Shown: positions 1-4,915, counted from the stretch's first letter. The stretch is DNA of 5,311 nucleotides from JAICLL01 sp035252155 (GCA_035252155.1 DATFDL010000513.1:1-5311); one strand, 5' to 3'. The notes: generated by a model not told the origin, from the letters alone. A program made the numbers and translations.

Positions 1-6
1 CGCGGA

Positions 7-26
7 ACCAGCCGAGGGCGGCTGGT
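7..26. repeat. Intergenic hairpin (8-bp stem, 4-nt loop)
   Basis: Seen directly: ACCAGCCG (7-14) and CGGCTGGT (19-26) form a perfect 8-bp stem around the loop AGGG. It lies about 30 bases beyond the stop codon of the minus-strand AAA+ gene, so it could act as a transcription end or mRNA-stabilising hairpin for that gene. No T-run follows it in the minus direction, and in the plus direction the T-run at 37-41 is 10 bases away, so a classical intrinsic terminator is not well supported. Hairpins of this composition are, from memory, frequent between genes in planctomycete genomes. That last point is recollection, not something the window shows. Confidence 0.5.
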
Positions 27-56
27 CCACATGCCGTTTTTGAATGCGAAAACCCA

Positions 57-1391
57 TTAGGGCACGCTCGCTCCACCGAAACCAATGCTCGCCTCACGCT
101 TGCCTCGTAACCGCCCGATCGCATCCATCACATCTTTGGCGTCCAATGCCAACGGCGCGTCCGACTCGCTCTCGTCGCGCAGCACAGCCTTCTGCAGCGC
201 CAAATAGGCCACCTCGCGCACTTGCGCGCCCGACAGCCCGTCGGTGTCGGCGGCGGCTTGGTCGAGCAAACCGTCGCTGGCGCTGCCGACGGGCAGGTTG
301 CGAGCCAAAATCTTGCGCCGCGCCTCGCAGGTCGGCAAGCCGAGGCGCAGCACCACGTCGAAGCGGCTGGGCCGCTCGCGCAGGGCCGGGTCGATCGCCT
401 CCAGATCGTTGGTCGTGCCGATAAAAATCAGCCCGTCGTTGTTCTCAAACCCGTCGAGCTGCGTCAGCATCTCGCCCAAAACGCCGTTCTTCGAGTACGT
501 TCGCTCGACGGCGTACAGATCGAGATCTTCGAGAAGCAGAATGGTGGGCGCCAGCTTGCGGGCCAGCTCGAACACGTCGCGCGCCCAATTCAGCACGGCC
601 ATGTCGTTGGCCGTCGCGTAGATAAAGGTGGCCAGCCCAAGGCCGGCGAGCACTTTGGCGAGCAACGTCTTGCCCGTGCCGGGCGGACCAGACAGCAAGA
701 TGCCCCGCTTCAGCGGCACTCCGTGGCGTCGGAAAGTGTCTCGCCGCCGCAGGATCTCGACCGTGTTTTGCTCGACGGCCTGGCGCATGCCCGGCTCGAG
801 GGCCACGTCGTGCCAACCGCAGGGCGGCAAGTCTTCGAGAATACTGGCGTTGGGCCTGAGCACTTGCCCTTGCAAATAGTGCGGCCTTTCCATCCGCGCC
901 AGCAGCTCGCCCCATTCGCGGCCGAGCTGCTCTTGCTGCGAGCGCGGCCCGATAAGCTGCACGCTAAAGCCGCGATCGCCCGCGAAAAGCTGCCAGCTTT
1001 CGATGCCGAGCACGCGGCGGCCTCCGTCGGGCAACCGGTAGAATCGCGTGGCCTCGTGGGCGTAATCGGCCCACCGCCCCGGAGCGATCAGCATCCGCGT
1101 GGTTTCGGGCAGCCAGAGCATCTGCGTCCCGGTGCAGGGCGGGCCGCCTTCGACCAGCAGCCGCCAATCGGGAAAACAAGCTTCGACGGCCTGGTACAGT
1201 TGCGGCAGGTCATACAGCGGGAATTGCGCTCGATTGGCGATCAGCTCTTGCTGGCCGAAGAACCGCCGCGTTTCGGCGATAAACGGCGGCTCGCGCCTGC
1301 TGGCGGCAGCGCACCATGTTTCCTGGGCCGAATGGTTCGCGGATTCCATCATAGGTTGTTCGACAGCGAGCAGGCCGCGCTGGTGGTGCAT
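57..1391 (-). CDS. AAA+ ATPase with uncharacterised N-terminal region
   Basis: A 444-residue cytosolic AAA+ ATPase; no signal peptide or membrane segment is visible. Residues 1 to about 190 form an N-terminal region I cannot assign. The ATPase core follows: Walker A GPPGTGKT (235-242), Walker B ILLLEDLD (284-291), sensor-1 region IFIGTTND (322-329), arginine-finger region RERPSRFD (338-345), and a sensor-2-like GLSGAQV (385-391). The Walker B acidic pair reads ED rather than DE, as in Bcs1-like and some other classic AAA proteins. The start is supported by AGGAG (1402-1406) ten bases upstream; the in-frame Met14 and Met15 lack such a site. The gene stands alone, transcribed away from the repeat-rich intergenic region. 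By family it should use ATP hydrolysis to remodel or unfold a protein partner. The substrate is unknown, and no protease, nuclease or other effector lies next to it on the same strand. Confidence 0.93.
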   Translation of the reverse strand: MHHQRGLLAVEQPMMESANHSAQETWCAAASRREPPFIAETRRFFGQQELIANRAQFPLYDLPQLYQAVEACFPDWRLLVEGGPPCTGTQMLWLPETTRMLIAPGRWADYAHEATRFYRLPDGGRRVLGIESWQLFAGDRGFSVQLIGPRSQQEQLGREWGELLARMERPHYLQGQVLRPNASILEDLPPCGWHDVALEPGMRQAVEQNTVEILRRRDTFRRHGVPLKRGILLSGPPGTGKTLLAKVLAGLGLATFIYATANDMAVLNWARDVFELARKLAPTILLLEDLDLYAVERTYSKNGVLGEMLTQLDGFENNDGLIFIGTTNDLEAIDPALRERPSRFDVVLRLGLPTCEARRKILARNLPVGSASDGLLDQAAADTDGLSGAQVREVAYLALQKAVLRDESESDAPLALDAKDVMDAIGRLRGKREASIGFGGASVP

Positions 1392-1462
1392 AGGCGTTTT
1401 TCTCCTGGGGACGAGGAAAGGGCAGAAGGTGGACGGTAGACGATGGTATCCGCCCCCGCACG

Positions 1463-1492
1463 TTTAGTCGCAGTCTGGCAACTTTTTGACAA
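1463..1492 (-). promoter_or_regulatory. Possible promoter of the AAA+ gene
   Basis: On the minus strand a TTGTCA box (1487-1492) and an ACTAAA box (1463-1468) are separated by 18 bases, about 70 bases before the AAA+ start codon. Only the -35-like box is close to consensus. The -35 box lies in an imperfect dyad (AACTT at 1480s and AAGTT just after 1490), which could bind a regulator. Tentative. Confidence 0.25.
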
Positions 1493-1617
1493 GTTCGCCG
1501 CGCGGCGCGAGAGGCAGATCAGTTCTATACTTCGCGCGGTGGTGTCCTAAGACCGAGTTGGTCGCTCACACAAACCCGAAGCGTAAGCGAGGAAGTGGCT
1601 CGATTTTTTGGCTCGCT

Positions 1618-1900
1618 GGCGCTTTTTGATGTTGCGCTTTCGACCCCATCGAGCTTGTCTCGATGGTGAAGCAGATGGTGAGCTAGCACGAAATCCGTGG
1701 GTTTTTCCGACCCCATCCAGCTTGTCTGGATGGTGAAGGAGATATTGGCCCGCGCGACCTTGAAGCAGAATCTGATTCACCATCCAGACAAGCTGGATGG
1801 GGTCTTTGTCCTTGTTTTGCGGCAGTTTTTAGCTCACCATCTCGTTCACCGATCCGCACAAGGCGGATGGGGTCCCAAAAAGCGCAACATCAAAAGCGGC
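1618..1900. repeat. Nested inverted-repeat cluster of four hairpin units
   Basis: Four copies of a 39-40-base unit lie at 1642-1680 (+), 1709-1747 (+), 1766-1804 (-) and 1835-1874 (-), arranged symmetrically about position 1757. Read in the unit's own direction, each begins GACCCC, forms a stem with the loop CTTGT, continues GGTGAA, and ends with two variable bases, AGAT, two variable bases and TG. Outer arms with a perfect 17-base inverted match (TTTTGATGTTGCGCTTT at 1624-1640; complement at 1879-1895) enclose the whole. The stem sequence differs between units but keeps pairing. The layout resembles REPIN or MITE-type palindromic elements. No transposase, coding sequence or clear target duplication is visible, so the mobile origin is inference. 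Confidence 0.85.
1709..1804. repeat. REPIN-like inner pair of perfect 29-base inverted repeats
   Basis: Positions 1709-1737 and 1776-1804 are exact reverse complements over 29 bases, separated by 38 bases. Each arm is itself a hairpin with stem CCATCCAG/CTGGATGG and loop CTTGT (or ACAAG on the other strand). Two REP-like hairpins in opposite orientation around a short spacer is the arrangement defined for REPINs, which are mobilised by RAYT transposases. None is encoded in this window, so a RAYT link is inference. Confidence 0.8.
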
Positions 1901-1934
1901 GCGCCGGCCGGGCGCGCAGCGCGATCTCTCGCGC
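1899..1934. repeat. Two adjacent GC-rich hairpins
   Basis: GCGCGCC (1899-1905) pairs with GGCGCGC (1911-1917) over a 5-base loop, and GCGCGA (1919-1924) pairs with TCGCGC (1929-1934) over the loop TCTC. The two stems are one base apart and abut the right end of the hairpin cluster. They could block or end transcription entering from the repeat cluster, but no T-run follows, so no terminator is claimed. Confidence 0.5.
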
Positions 1935-1991
1935 AAGAACAACCGCCCTATGTGGCAGAAAATCTGGCGTTGTTAAGTCTGGACGCGCCGC

Positions 1992-2023
1992 TTGACGAAA
2001 AACGAACGATCGGTTGGTATAAT
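1992..2023 (+). promoter_or_regulatory. Promoter of the Phd-like / DUF433 segment
   Basis: A perfect -10 box TATAAT (2018-2023) is preceded by TG one base upstream (2015-2016), the extended -10 form. A TTGACG -35-like box lies at 1992-1997. The 20-base spacing is longer than the usual 17, so the extended -10 may do most of the work. A start near 2030 would give an untranslated leader of about 85 bases before the antitoxin start at 2115. This is the best housekeeping-type promoter in the window. Confidence 0.6.
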
Positions 2024-2066
2024 CGAGAGGCAACGTGGCAGTGTTCAGCGAGGCGGCGCCATGCCT

Positions 2067-2086
2067 TTCGCGATTAGGTTCGCGAT
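2067..2086 (+). promoter_or_regulatory. Direct repeat TTCGCGAT in the leader, possible operator
   Basis: TTCGCGAT occurs at 2067-2074 and again at 2079-2086, a 12-base period, each copy containing the palindrome TCGCGA. The pair lies between the promoter and the ribosome-binding site of the Phd-like antitoxin. Phd/YefM proteins commonly repress their own promoter through short palindromes, so this is a candidate operator. The position downstream of the start site and the short motif make this only a suggestion. Confidence 0.3.
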
Positions 2087-2100
2087 AAACTGATCGTCGA

Positions 2101-2110
2101 AGGAGCGGAG
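2101..2110 (+). promoter_or_regulatory. Ribosome-binding site of the Phd-like gene
   Basis: AGGAGCGGAG precedes the ATG at 2115 by four bases and contains two purine-rich Shine-Dalgarno matches, which fixes the start of the antitoxin at this codon. Confidence 0.65.
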
Positions 2111-2114
2111 TTTC

Positions 2115-2372
2115 ATGGCCATCAAGACCATCCCACTGAGCCGTCTGGAAACGGACCTGAAGCAGACCCTGAATGAATGCGTCGAATCGGGCCAAACGGT
2201 AATCGTCGAAATGCCCGATCAGCGCCTATTGGCCATTCAGTCGCTCGATCCCGAGGAAGACGATGCGCTGATGGACGAGTTGCTGGCGACCAACACCAAA
2301 TTCCAGGAATTGGTGGCCAAATCCAACCGCAGCCCCCGTAAGCCGTTCTTGTCAGGCGAAGAACATAGTTGA
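2115..2372 (+). CDS. Phd/YefM-like antitoxin-type protein
   Basis: An 85-residue cytosolic protein whose first 45 or so residues fit the Phd/YefM fold of type II antitoxins: an N-terminal strand (MAIKTIPLSRLET), a helix (residues 13-24), then a strand pair around GQTVIVEMPDQRLLAIQSL. By family this part dimerises and binds operator DNA. The acidic, probably helical remainder (EEDDALMDELLATN onward) would be the toxin-wrapping tail, and the length is normal. A strong ribosome-binding site and promoter precede it. The unusual point is context: no toxin follows. Only a 35-codon open frame starting with TTG overlaps its stop (2369-2476), and this is not recognisable as a PIN or RelE toxin. The next gene is a DUF433 antitoxin-type protein. 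It is therefore an orphan, has lost its toxin, or works with a distant one. The family call is from sequence pattern, not a search. Confidence 0.78.
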   Translation: MAIKTIPLSRLETDLKQTLNECVESGQTVIVEMPDQRLLAIQSLDPEEDDALMDELLATNTKFQELVAKSNRSPRKPFLSGEEHS

Positions 2373-2383
2373 CCGGCCGGGAA

Positions 2384-2428
2384 CGAGACGATCTCGAGGC
2401 GCCCTTGGAACTCAGCGAGACGCTCTCG
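2384..2428. promoter_or_regulatory. Pair of 13-bp dyads between two antitoxin genes, candidate operator
   Basis: CGAGACGATCTCG (2384-2396) and CGAGACGCTCTCG (2416-2428) differ at one base, and each is a 5-bp dyad (CGAGA/TCTCG) with a 3-base centre. Their centres are 32 bases apart, close to three helical turns, so a dimeric regulator bound at both would sit on the same DNA face. They lie upstream of the DUF433 gene. Binding by the Phd-like or DUF433 protein is a guess. They could also act as short RNA hairpins. Confidence 0.4.
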
Positions 2429-2504
2429 TTGGTGCGTGTCGAAGTGTTGCACCTTTTCGGGCGGAAACCGGCGTGACCCTTTTAGGTCGAACGAGGAAAA
2501 AACT

Positions 2505-2738
2505 ATGAACTGGAAAGAGCACATCAGCGTCGATCCGAACATTTGCCACGGCAAGGTTTGCATCACCGGCACCCGTATTATGGTGTCGGTAATCCTCGAC
2601 AACCTTGCCGCGGGGGAATCGGTCGATTCGATTCTTCATAGCTATCCGACGCTCATGGCGGAGGACATTCAGGCCGCACTCTGGTATGCGGCTGATCTGG
2701 CCCGCGACCGAGTCGTCTCTGTTCCAGCCAGTGCCTAA
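2505..2738 (+). CDS. DUF433 family antitoxin-type protein
   Basis: A 77-residue protein with the typical DUF433 pattern: ISVDPNICHGKVCITGTRI (about residues 7-25), then a helical region with VSVILDNLAAGESVDSIL and YPTLMAEDIQAALWYAADLA. The family is a small winged-helix/HTH-like protein, normally the antitoxin partner of a DUF5615 PIN-like toxin encoded immediately downstream. The start at 2505 is preferred because GAGGA (2493-2497) lies seven bases upstream and homology begins here; an upstream in-frame ATG at 2436 would add 23 residues with no family character. The stop codon TAA overlaps the next ATG (TAATG at 2736-2740), the translational coupling expected for an antitoxin-toxin pair. The downstream toxin is cut to 22 codons, so this protein has no functional partner here. 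All recognisable family positions appear intact. Confidence 0.88.
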   Translation: MNWKEHISVDPNICHGKVCITGTRIMVSVILDNLAAGESVDSILHSYPTLMAEDIQAALWYAADLARDRVVSVPASA

Positions 2739-2806
2739 TGAAATTCAAGGCGGACGAGAACTTGCACCGTACTGGCTGCACGAGCGACGTACGTCACCCT
2801 TCATGA
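2738..2806 (+). pseudogene. Truncated DUF5615 PIN-like toxin
   Basis: The ATG overlaps the DUF433 stop codon, and the frame begins MKFKADENLH, matching the highly conserved N-terminus of DUF5615 PIN-like toxins (MKFxADENL), including the first catalytic aspartate. After about ten residues the family resemblance ends, twelve unrelated residues follow, and TGA closes the frame at 2804-2806. A full member is about 110-120 residues and carries further acidic residues needed for RNase activity, so this remnant cannot be an active nuclease. The rest of the toxin was not found in any frame between here and the end of the converging DUF429 gene at 2859. That points to a deletion or replacement with a breakpoint near 2765, not a simple frameshift. 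Confidence 0.75.
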
Positions 2807-2858
2807 CCCACTACCCAGGCGTCAATCAGCGTCAATACGCCGTGATCGAGCAACGTAT

Positions 2859-4109
2859 CTATGGATGCTTGATGAACCTGTATAAGGCGGGATACGAAAT
2901 CAGGTTGTGTCTGCGCGCACCGCTCGTCAAATGTCGCCAGATCGTCCGCTGCGTGTCGCCGGCGCCGATGGCCATCCCGCCCTGCTCCCGACCGTGGCTC
3001 GAGAAAGGTACGAATCGCAAGAGTGGTTCATCCTCATCGTCAAGAATTCTCACGAGAAGGTCGAACCGCTCGCATTTTTCGCGAGGCAGCCATGGGTTTC
3101 GATTACTCCAGAGATTGGTGGTATCCGATGCGGTTAACTCTACCGTTCCCTCCCAGTCAAATTCGGCGCCGACTTCTGGCGCGTCAAGGGCATTCATTGG
3201 CTCTCGGCCGCGAGACTGCAGTGGGGTAGGTGCTGAATGACCAGCGGCCACCGGGAAATGTGCGATCGCGCTGCCGCGGGGATTTATAGCGCCGGCAAAC
3301 ACCTTATCGAAACGTGCCTTCGTTTTGGTGCTGTGTGGCGTCACGATGTAGCCGTCTACCAAGCTGCCCAAGACAGTGCTTCGATCTGTGCCGAACTGCC
3401 AAAAAAATGCCGCGAGATAGGCGGCGACGATCGAATCGACCTTATCCTCGTTATCCTTTGATTGCGTCCGGAGTTGTTGGACCACCTCGCACGCGTTGCT
3501 CACACGGAGAACTGCGTCGTTTTGCAACGCGCTGAGGAAATCACATAGTTCCGCCCACGCGGCAGGGTTCCGCTTACGGACCTTGTAGTCAAGCTTGTAG
3601 TCGAGGTCGAGCAAAGCGATTATCGCGGGGTGCGGGTAGCACTCAAAATAGTATCGGCCACCGGCAGCGCGAGGTATCGCCATTGGTTCTTGCCGATATT
3701 CATGACTTTCGAGGAGTCGAATGAACTTCCAAATGCCTGCATCGGGGCCATAGCACTCCGTCCGCGAAGTATTCGACGCATGCGCACCGCATTTGAAGCC
3801 TTTCATAAGCGCACTTGCCAAGAGCCGCTCGACGGGGCGTTGGCCGACGGCGTTCGGCACGACAAGCCCCTGGTCTATCGCGAGCACATGCTGTGGCTCG
3901 GCGGCGTATTTACTTTCCACCCTTGCGCATGCCCCCGACCAGTCAACGGCTTCTAGGAACTCGATAGTCAGGATAGACCGCGCGTCGCCGCAAGCCCCAC
4001 GCATGTCGCAAATAGCACCGCGTTGGCGGCCGCCCCAGGCCGAATCAAACCCTGTGAAAAGCCAGCTCGTTGTCTCAGCGTGCGTTGCGTTGATTCCTTC
4101 GGGATTCAT
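2859..4109 (-). CDS. DUF429 predicted nuclease with C-terminal extension
   Basis: A 416-residue cytosolic protein. The first 270 or so residues match DUF429, a family predicted to adopt an RNase H-like nuclease fold. Acidic residues fall where expected: Asp22 in GFDSAWGG, Asp79 in LAIDQG, Glu156 in YYFECYPHPA and Asp225 in KVDSIVAAYLAAFFW. After a linker rich in Pro, Gly and Ala (about 275-310), a second region (about 317-416) with DWEGTVELTASD and ERFDLLVRILDDEDEP is not part of DUF429 as I know it. The start at 4109 has the ribosome-binding site AAAGGAAG (4116-4123) six bases upstream; an ATG at 4190 would add 27 residues without family character. The gene converges on the broken toxin. Its third codon positions look less GC-rich than those of the AAA+ gene, which would suit an acquired gene, though I have not counted codons. 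DUF429 activity and substrate are not established. A role in defence is inference. Confidence 0.85.
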   Translation of the reverse strand: MNPEGINATHAETTSWLFTGFDSAWGGRQRGAICDMRGACGDARSILTIEFLEAVDWSGACARVESKYAAEPQHVLAIDQGLVVPNAVGQRPVERLLASALMKGFKCGAHASNTSRTECYGPDAGIWKFIRLLESHEYRQEPMAIPRAAGGRYYFECYPHPAIIALLDLDYKLDYKVRKRNPAAWAELCDFLSALQNDAVLRVSNACEVVQQLRTQSKDNEDKVDSIVAAYLAAFFWQFGTDRSTVLGSLVDGYIVTPHSTKTKARFDKVFAGAINPRGSAIAHFPVAAGHSAPTPLQSRGREPMNALDAPEVGAEFDWEGTVELTASDTTNLWSNRNPWLPREKCERFDLLVRILDDEDEPLLRFVPFSSHGREQGGMAIGAGDTQRTIWRHLTSGARRHNLISYPALYRFIKHP

Positions 4110-4166
4110 TGGGGACTTCCTTTCAGTAAGGTGATGTTGTCTGTCGCTAGCAGTTATACGCACATC

Positions 4167-4195
4167 ATTACATAACGCAGTTCGCTTCAAGGCAA
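4167..4195 (-). promoter_or_regulatory. Possible promoter of the DUF429 gene
   Basis: On the minus strand TTGCCT (4190-4195) and TGTAAT (4167-4172) are separated by the ideal 17 bases, in a locally AT-rich stretch about 60 bases before the start codon at 4109. The -10 box has one mismatch to consensus and the -35 box two. Confidence 0.35.
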
Positions 4196-4262
4196 GCTTT
4201 TTTCTGGAGTGAGCCGTGGCGTGGTTCCTTCATCGTTACTCCGTTCGTGGCGTACATTCGGA

Positions 4263-4700
4263 TTACCCTCTCCGCTCCCTTTGCCGCCGGAAGAACTCGC
4301 GCGCTTCGAGAACGGCGCTGGCTTCTTGCCAGGCCCACCAGAGGTCGAGGAGGCTCACGCGCTTACCGGGCGTGCGGCCGGATTGCTTCAGGCGATGCTG
4401 CTGCCAGATGATCGCTTTCAGCCGCAATTGCACCCAACGATCGGCCGCGAGCGCGCGGTTCAAGACGCAGCGGACGCGCAGGTCTTCGTAGTACGACTCA
4501 AGCTTCTCCCACGACATGCGGTAGATGCGCTCCAGCTCGCGCCACTCGTCGAGCGAGGCGATCGAGCCGTTGAGCGTCGAATCGAAGTGCGGAAAACGCG
4601 CCGGCGGCGGGTTGCCGCCGGCCGAACAGACGGTCTGGAGCCAGGCGGCCAGCGATTGCCAGGTTTGCGAACACCAAGCGGTGATTTGTTGGGACGTCAT
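4263..4700 (-). CDS. Hypothetical Trp-rich helical protein
   Basis: I do not recognise this protein. From the ATG at 4700 it has 145 residues with ten tryptophans, a high share. Residues 4-25 form an amphipathic stretch with three Trp. A Gly/Pro-rich break follows (28-36). Then comes a long charged, probably helical part (DEWRELERIY, SWEKLESYYEDLRVRCVLNR), and the protein ends in a WWAWQEA motif and a basic tail (FFRRQRERRG). No signal peptide, membrane segment or metal motif is clear. A TTG codon at 4745 in the same frame would add 15 residues; neither start has a good ribosome-binding site, so the start is uncertain. It follows the PIN remnant by 67 bases on the same strand and may share its transcript. 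The opposite strand is also open here, but that translation is Arg/Pro/Gly-rich and looks like a shadow. Confidence 0.6.
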   Translation of the reverse strand: MTSQQITAWCSQTWQSLAAWLQTVCSAGGNPPPARFPHFDSTLNGSIASLDEWRELERIYRMSWEKLESYYEDLRVRCVLNRALAADRWVQLRLKAIIWQQHRLKQSGRTPGKRVSLLDLWWAWQEASAVLEAREFFRRQRERRG

Positions 4701-4767
4701 AGTCACATGGTAGCGACGAACCCAGTCGGGACGGCGATTTGACAACTTTGTGACAGCTTTTGGTACC

Positions 4768-4915
4768 TTAGGGCAGCACCTCGACGACGATGTCAGTGAA
4801 GTGTGAAAGACGATTGTCGTTGGTCAAAAAGCGGTCGCAGCCTCCTTCGACCGCGGTGGCAAGATGCAGAGAGTCGCCCAGCTTGAAGTTGAAGGTTCTC
4901 ATGCGGAACACGCAC
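4768..4915 (-). pseudogene. C-terminal fragment of a PIN-domain (VapC-like) toxin
   Basis: The frame ending at TAA 4768-4770 encodes FNFKLGDSLHLATAVEGG, then CDRFLTNDNRLSHFTDIVVEVL, which is the C-terminal third of a PIN-domain ribonuclease. The Asp of LGDSLHL and the Asp of LTND correspond to the third and fourth acidic active-site positions. The N-terminal strand with the first Asp and the central Glu are absent. Upstream, the same frame enters the coding region of the cpYpsA gene in a different phase, so those residues are not PIN. An internal ATG at 4902 could give about 44 residues, but without half the active site. The preceding gene ends in ATGA (4916-4919), whose ATG opens a six-codon frame (4919 to TGA). 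This is probably the toxin's original coupled start, with most of the gene deleted after it. Confidence 0.65.

Larger units (their letters stand above)
1392..2114. other. Repeat-rich non-coding region between AAA+ and antitoxin genes
   Basis: This 723-base stretch holds no gene I can support. From left to right it contains the AAA+ ribosome-binding site and possible promoter, a perfect 12-base palindrome CGCCGCGCGGCG (1496-1507), and an isolated TATACT (1526-1531) with no -35 box at the right distance. Next is a stretch with CCGAAGCGTAAGCGAGGAAG around 1577-1596, whose wording I associate with dispersed planctomycete repeats (memory only). Then come the nested hairpin cluster at 1618-1900, two GC-rich hairpins (1899-1934), and the promoter and leader of the Phd-like gene. 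Open frames across it run through the repeats and have no domain-like sequence. Confidence 0.7.

Noticed and set aside
7..41. Intrinsic terminator at the left edge
   Set aside because: The stem is good but the T-run is 10 bases from it and in the wrong direction for the AAA+ gene.
222..1439. Long plus-strand open frame of about 400 codons opposite the AAA+ gene
   Set aside because: It is antisense to a gene with complete AAA+ motifs, and its translation is low-complexity (rich in Arg, Gln, Gly, Pro) with no domain pattern.
1486..1531. Plus-strand promoter TTGACA (1486-1491) with TATACT (1526-1531)
   Set aside because: The boxes are 34 bases apart, far beyond a workable spacer, and no gene follows.
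1525..1783. Minus-strand frames with a recurring HHxDKLDGV peptide
   Set aside because: The peptide repetition is the translation of the hairpin units in two frames. The DNA-level stem covariation explains it better than coding does.
1642..1874. CRISPR-like array
   Set aside because: Only four units, in two opposite orientations, with unequal spacing and no cas genes; each unit is a self-contained hairpin.
1697..2077. Plus-strand frame of 126 codons across the hairpin cluster
   Set aside because: It reads straight through inverted repeats; repeated peptide bits come from the repeat units, not from a protein family.
2436..2504. Upstream ATG as the DUF433 start
   Set aside because: The added 23 residues have no family similarity, and the ATG at 2505 has a well-placed ribosome-binding site.
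2605..3240. Plus-strand frame of 211 codons overlapping DUF433 and DUF429
   Set aside because: It overlaps two recognisable genes in other frames and gives Arg/Ser-rich sequence without family character.
4110..4190. ATG at 4190 as the DUF429 start
   Set aside because: It would read through the possible promoter and the ribosome-binding site for the ATG at 4109, and the added 27 residues look non-coding.
4209..4742. Plus-strand frame of 177 codons opposite the Trp-rich protein
   Set aside because: The composition is typical of an antisense shadow (Arg, Gly, Pro, Leu), with no motif. The minus-strand reading looks more like a folded protein, though confidence is moderate.
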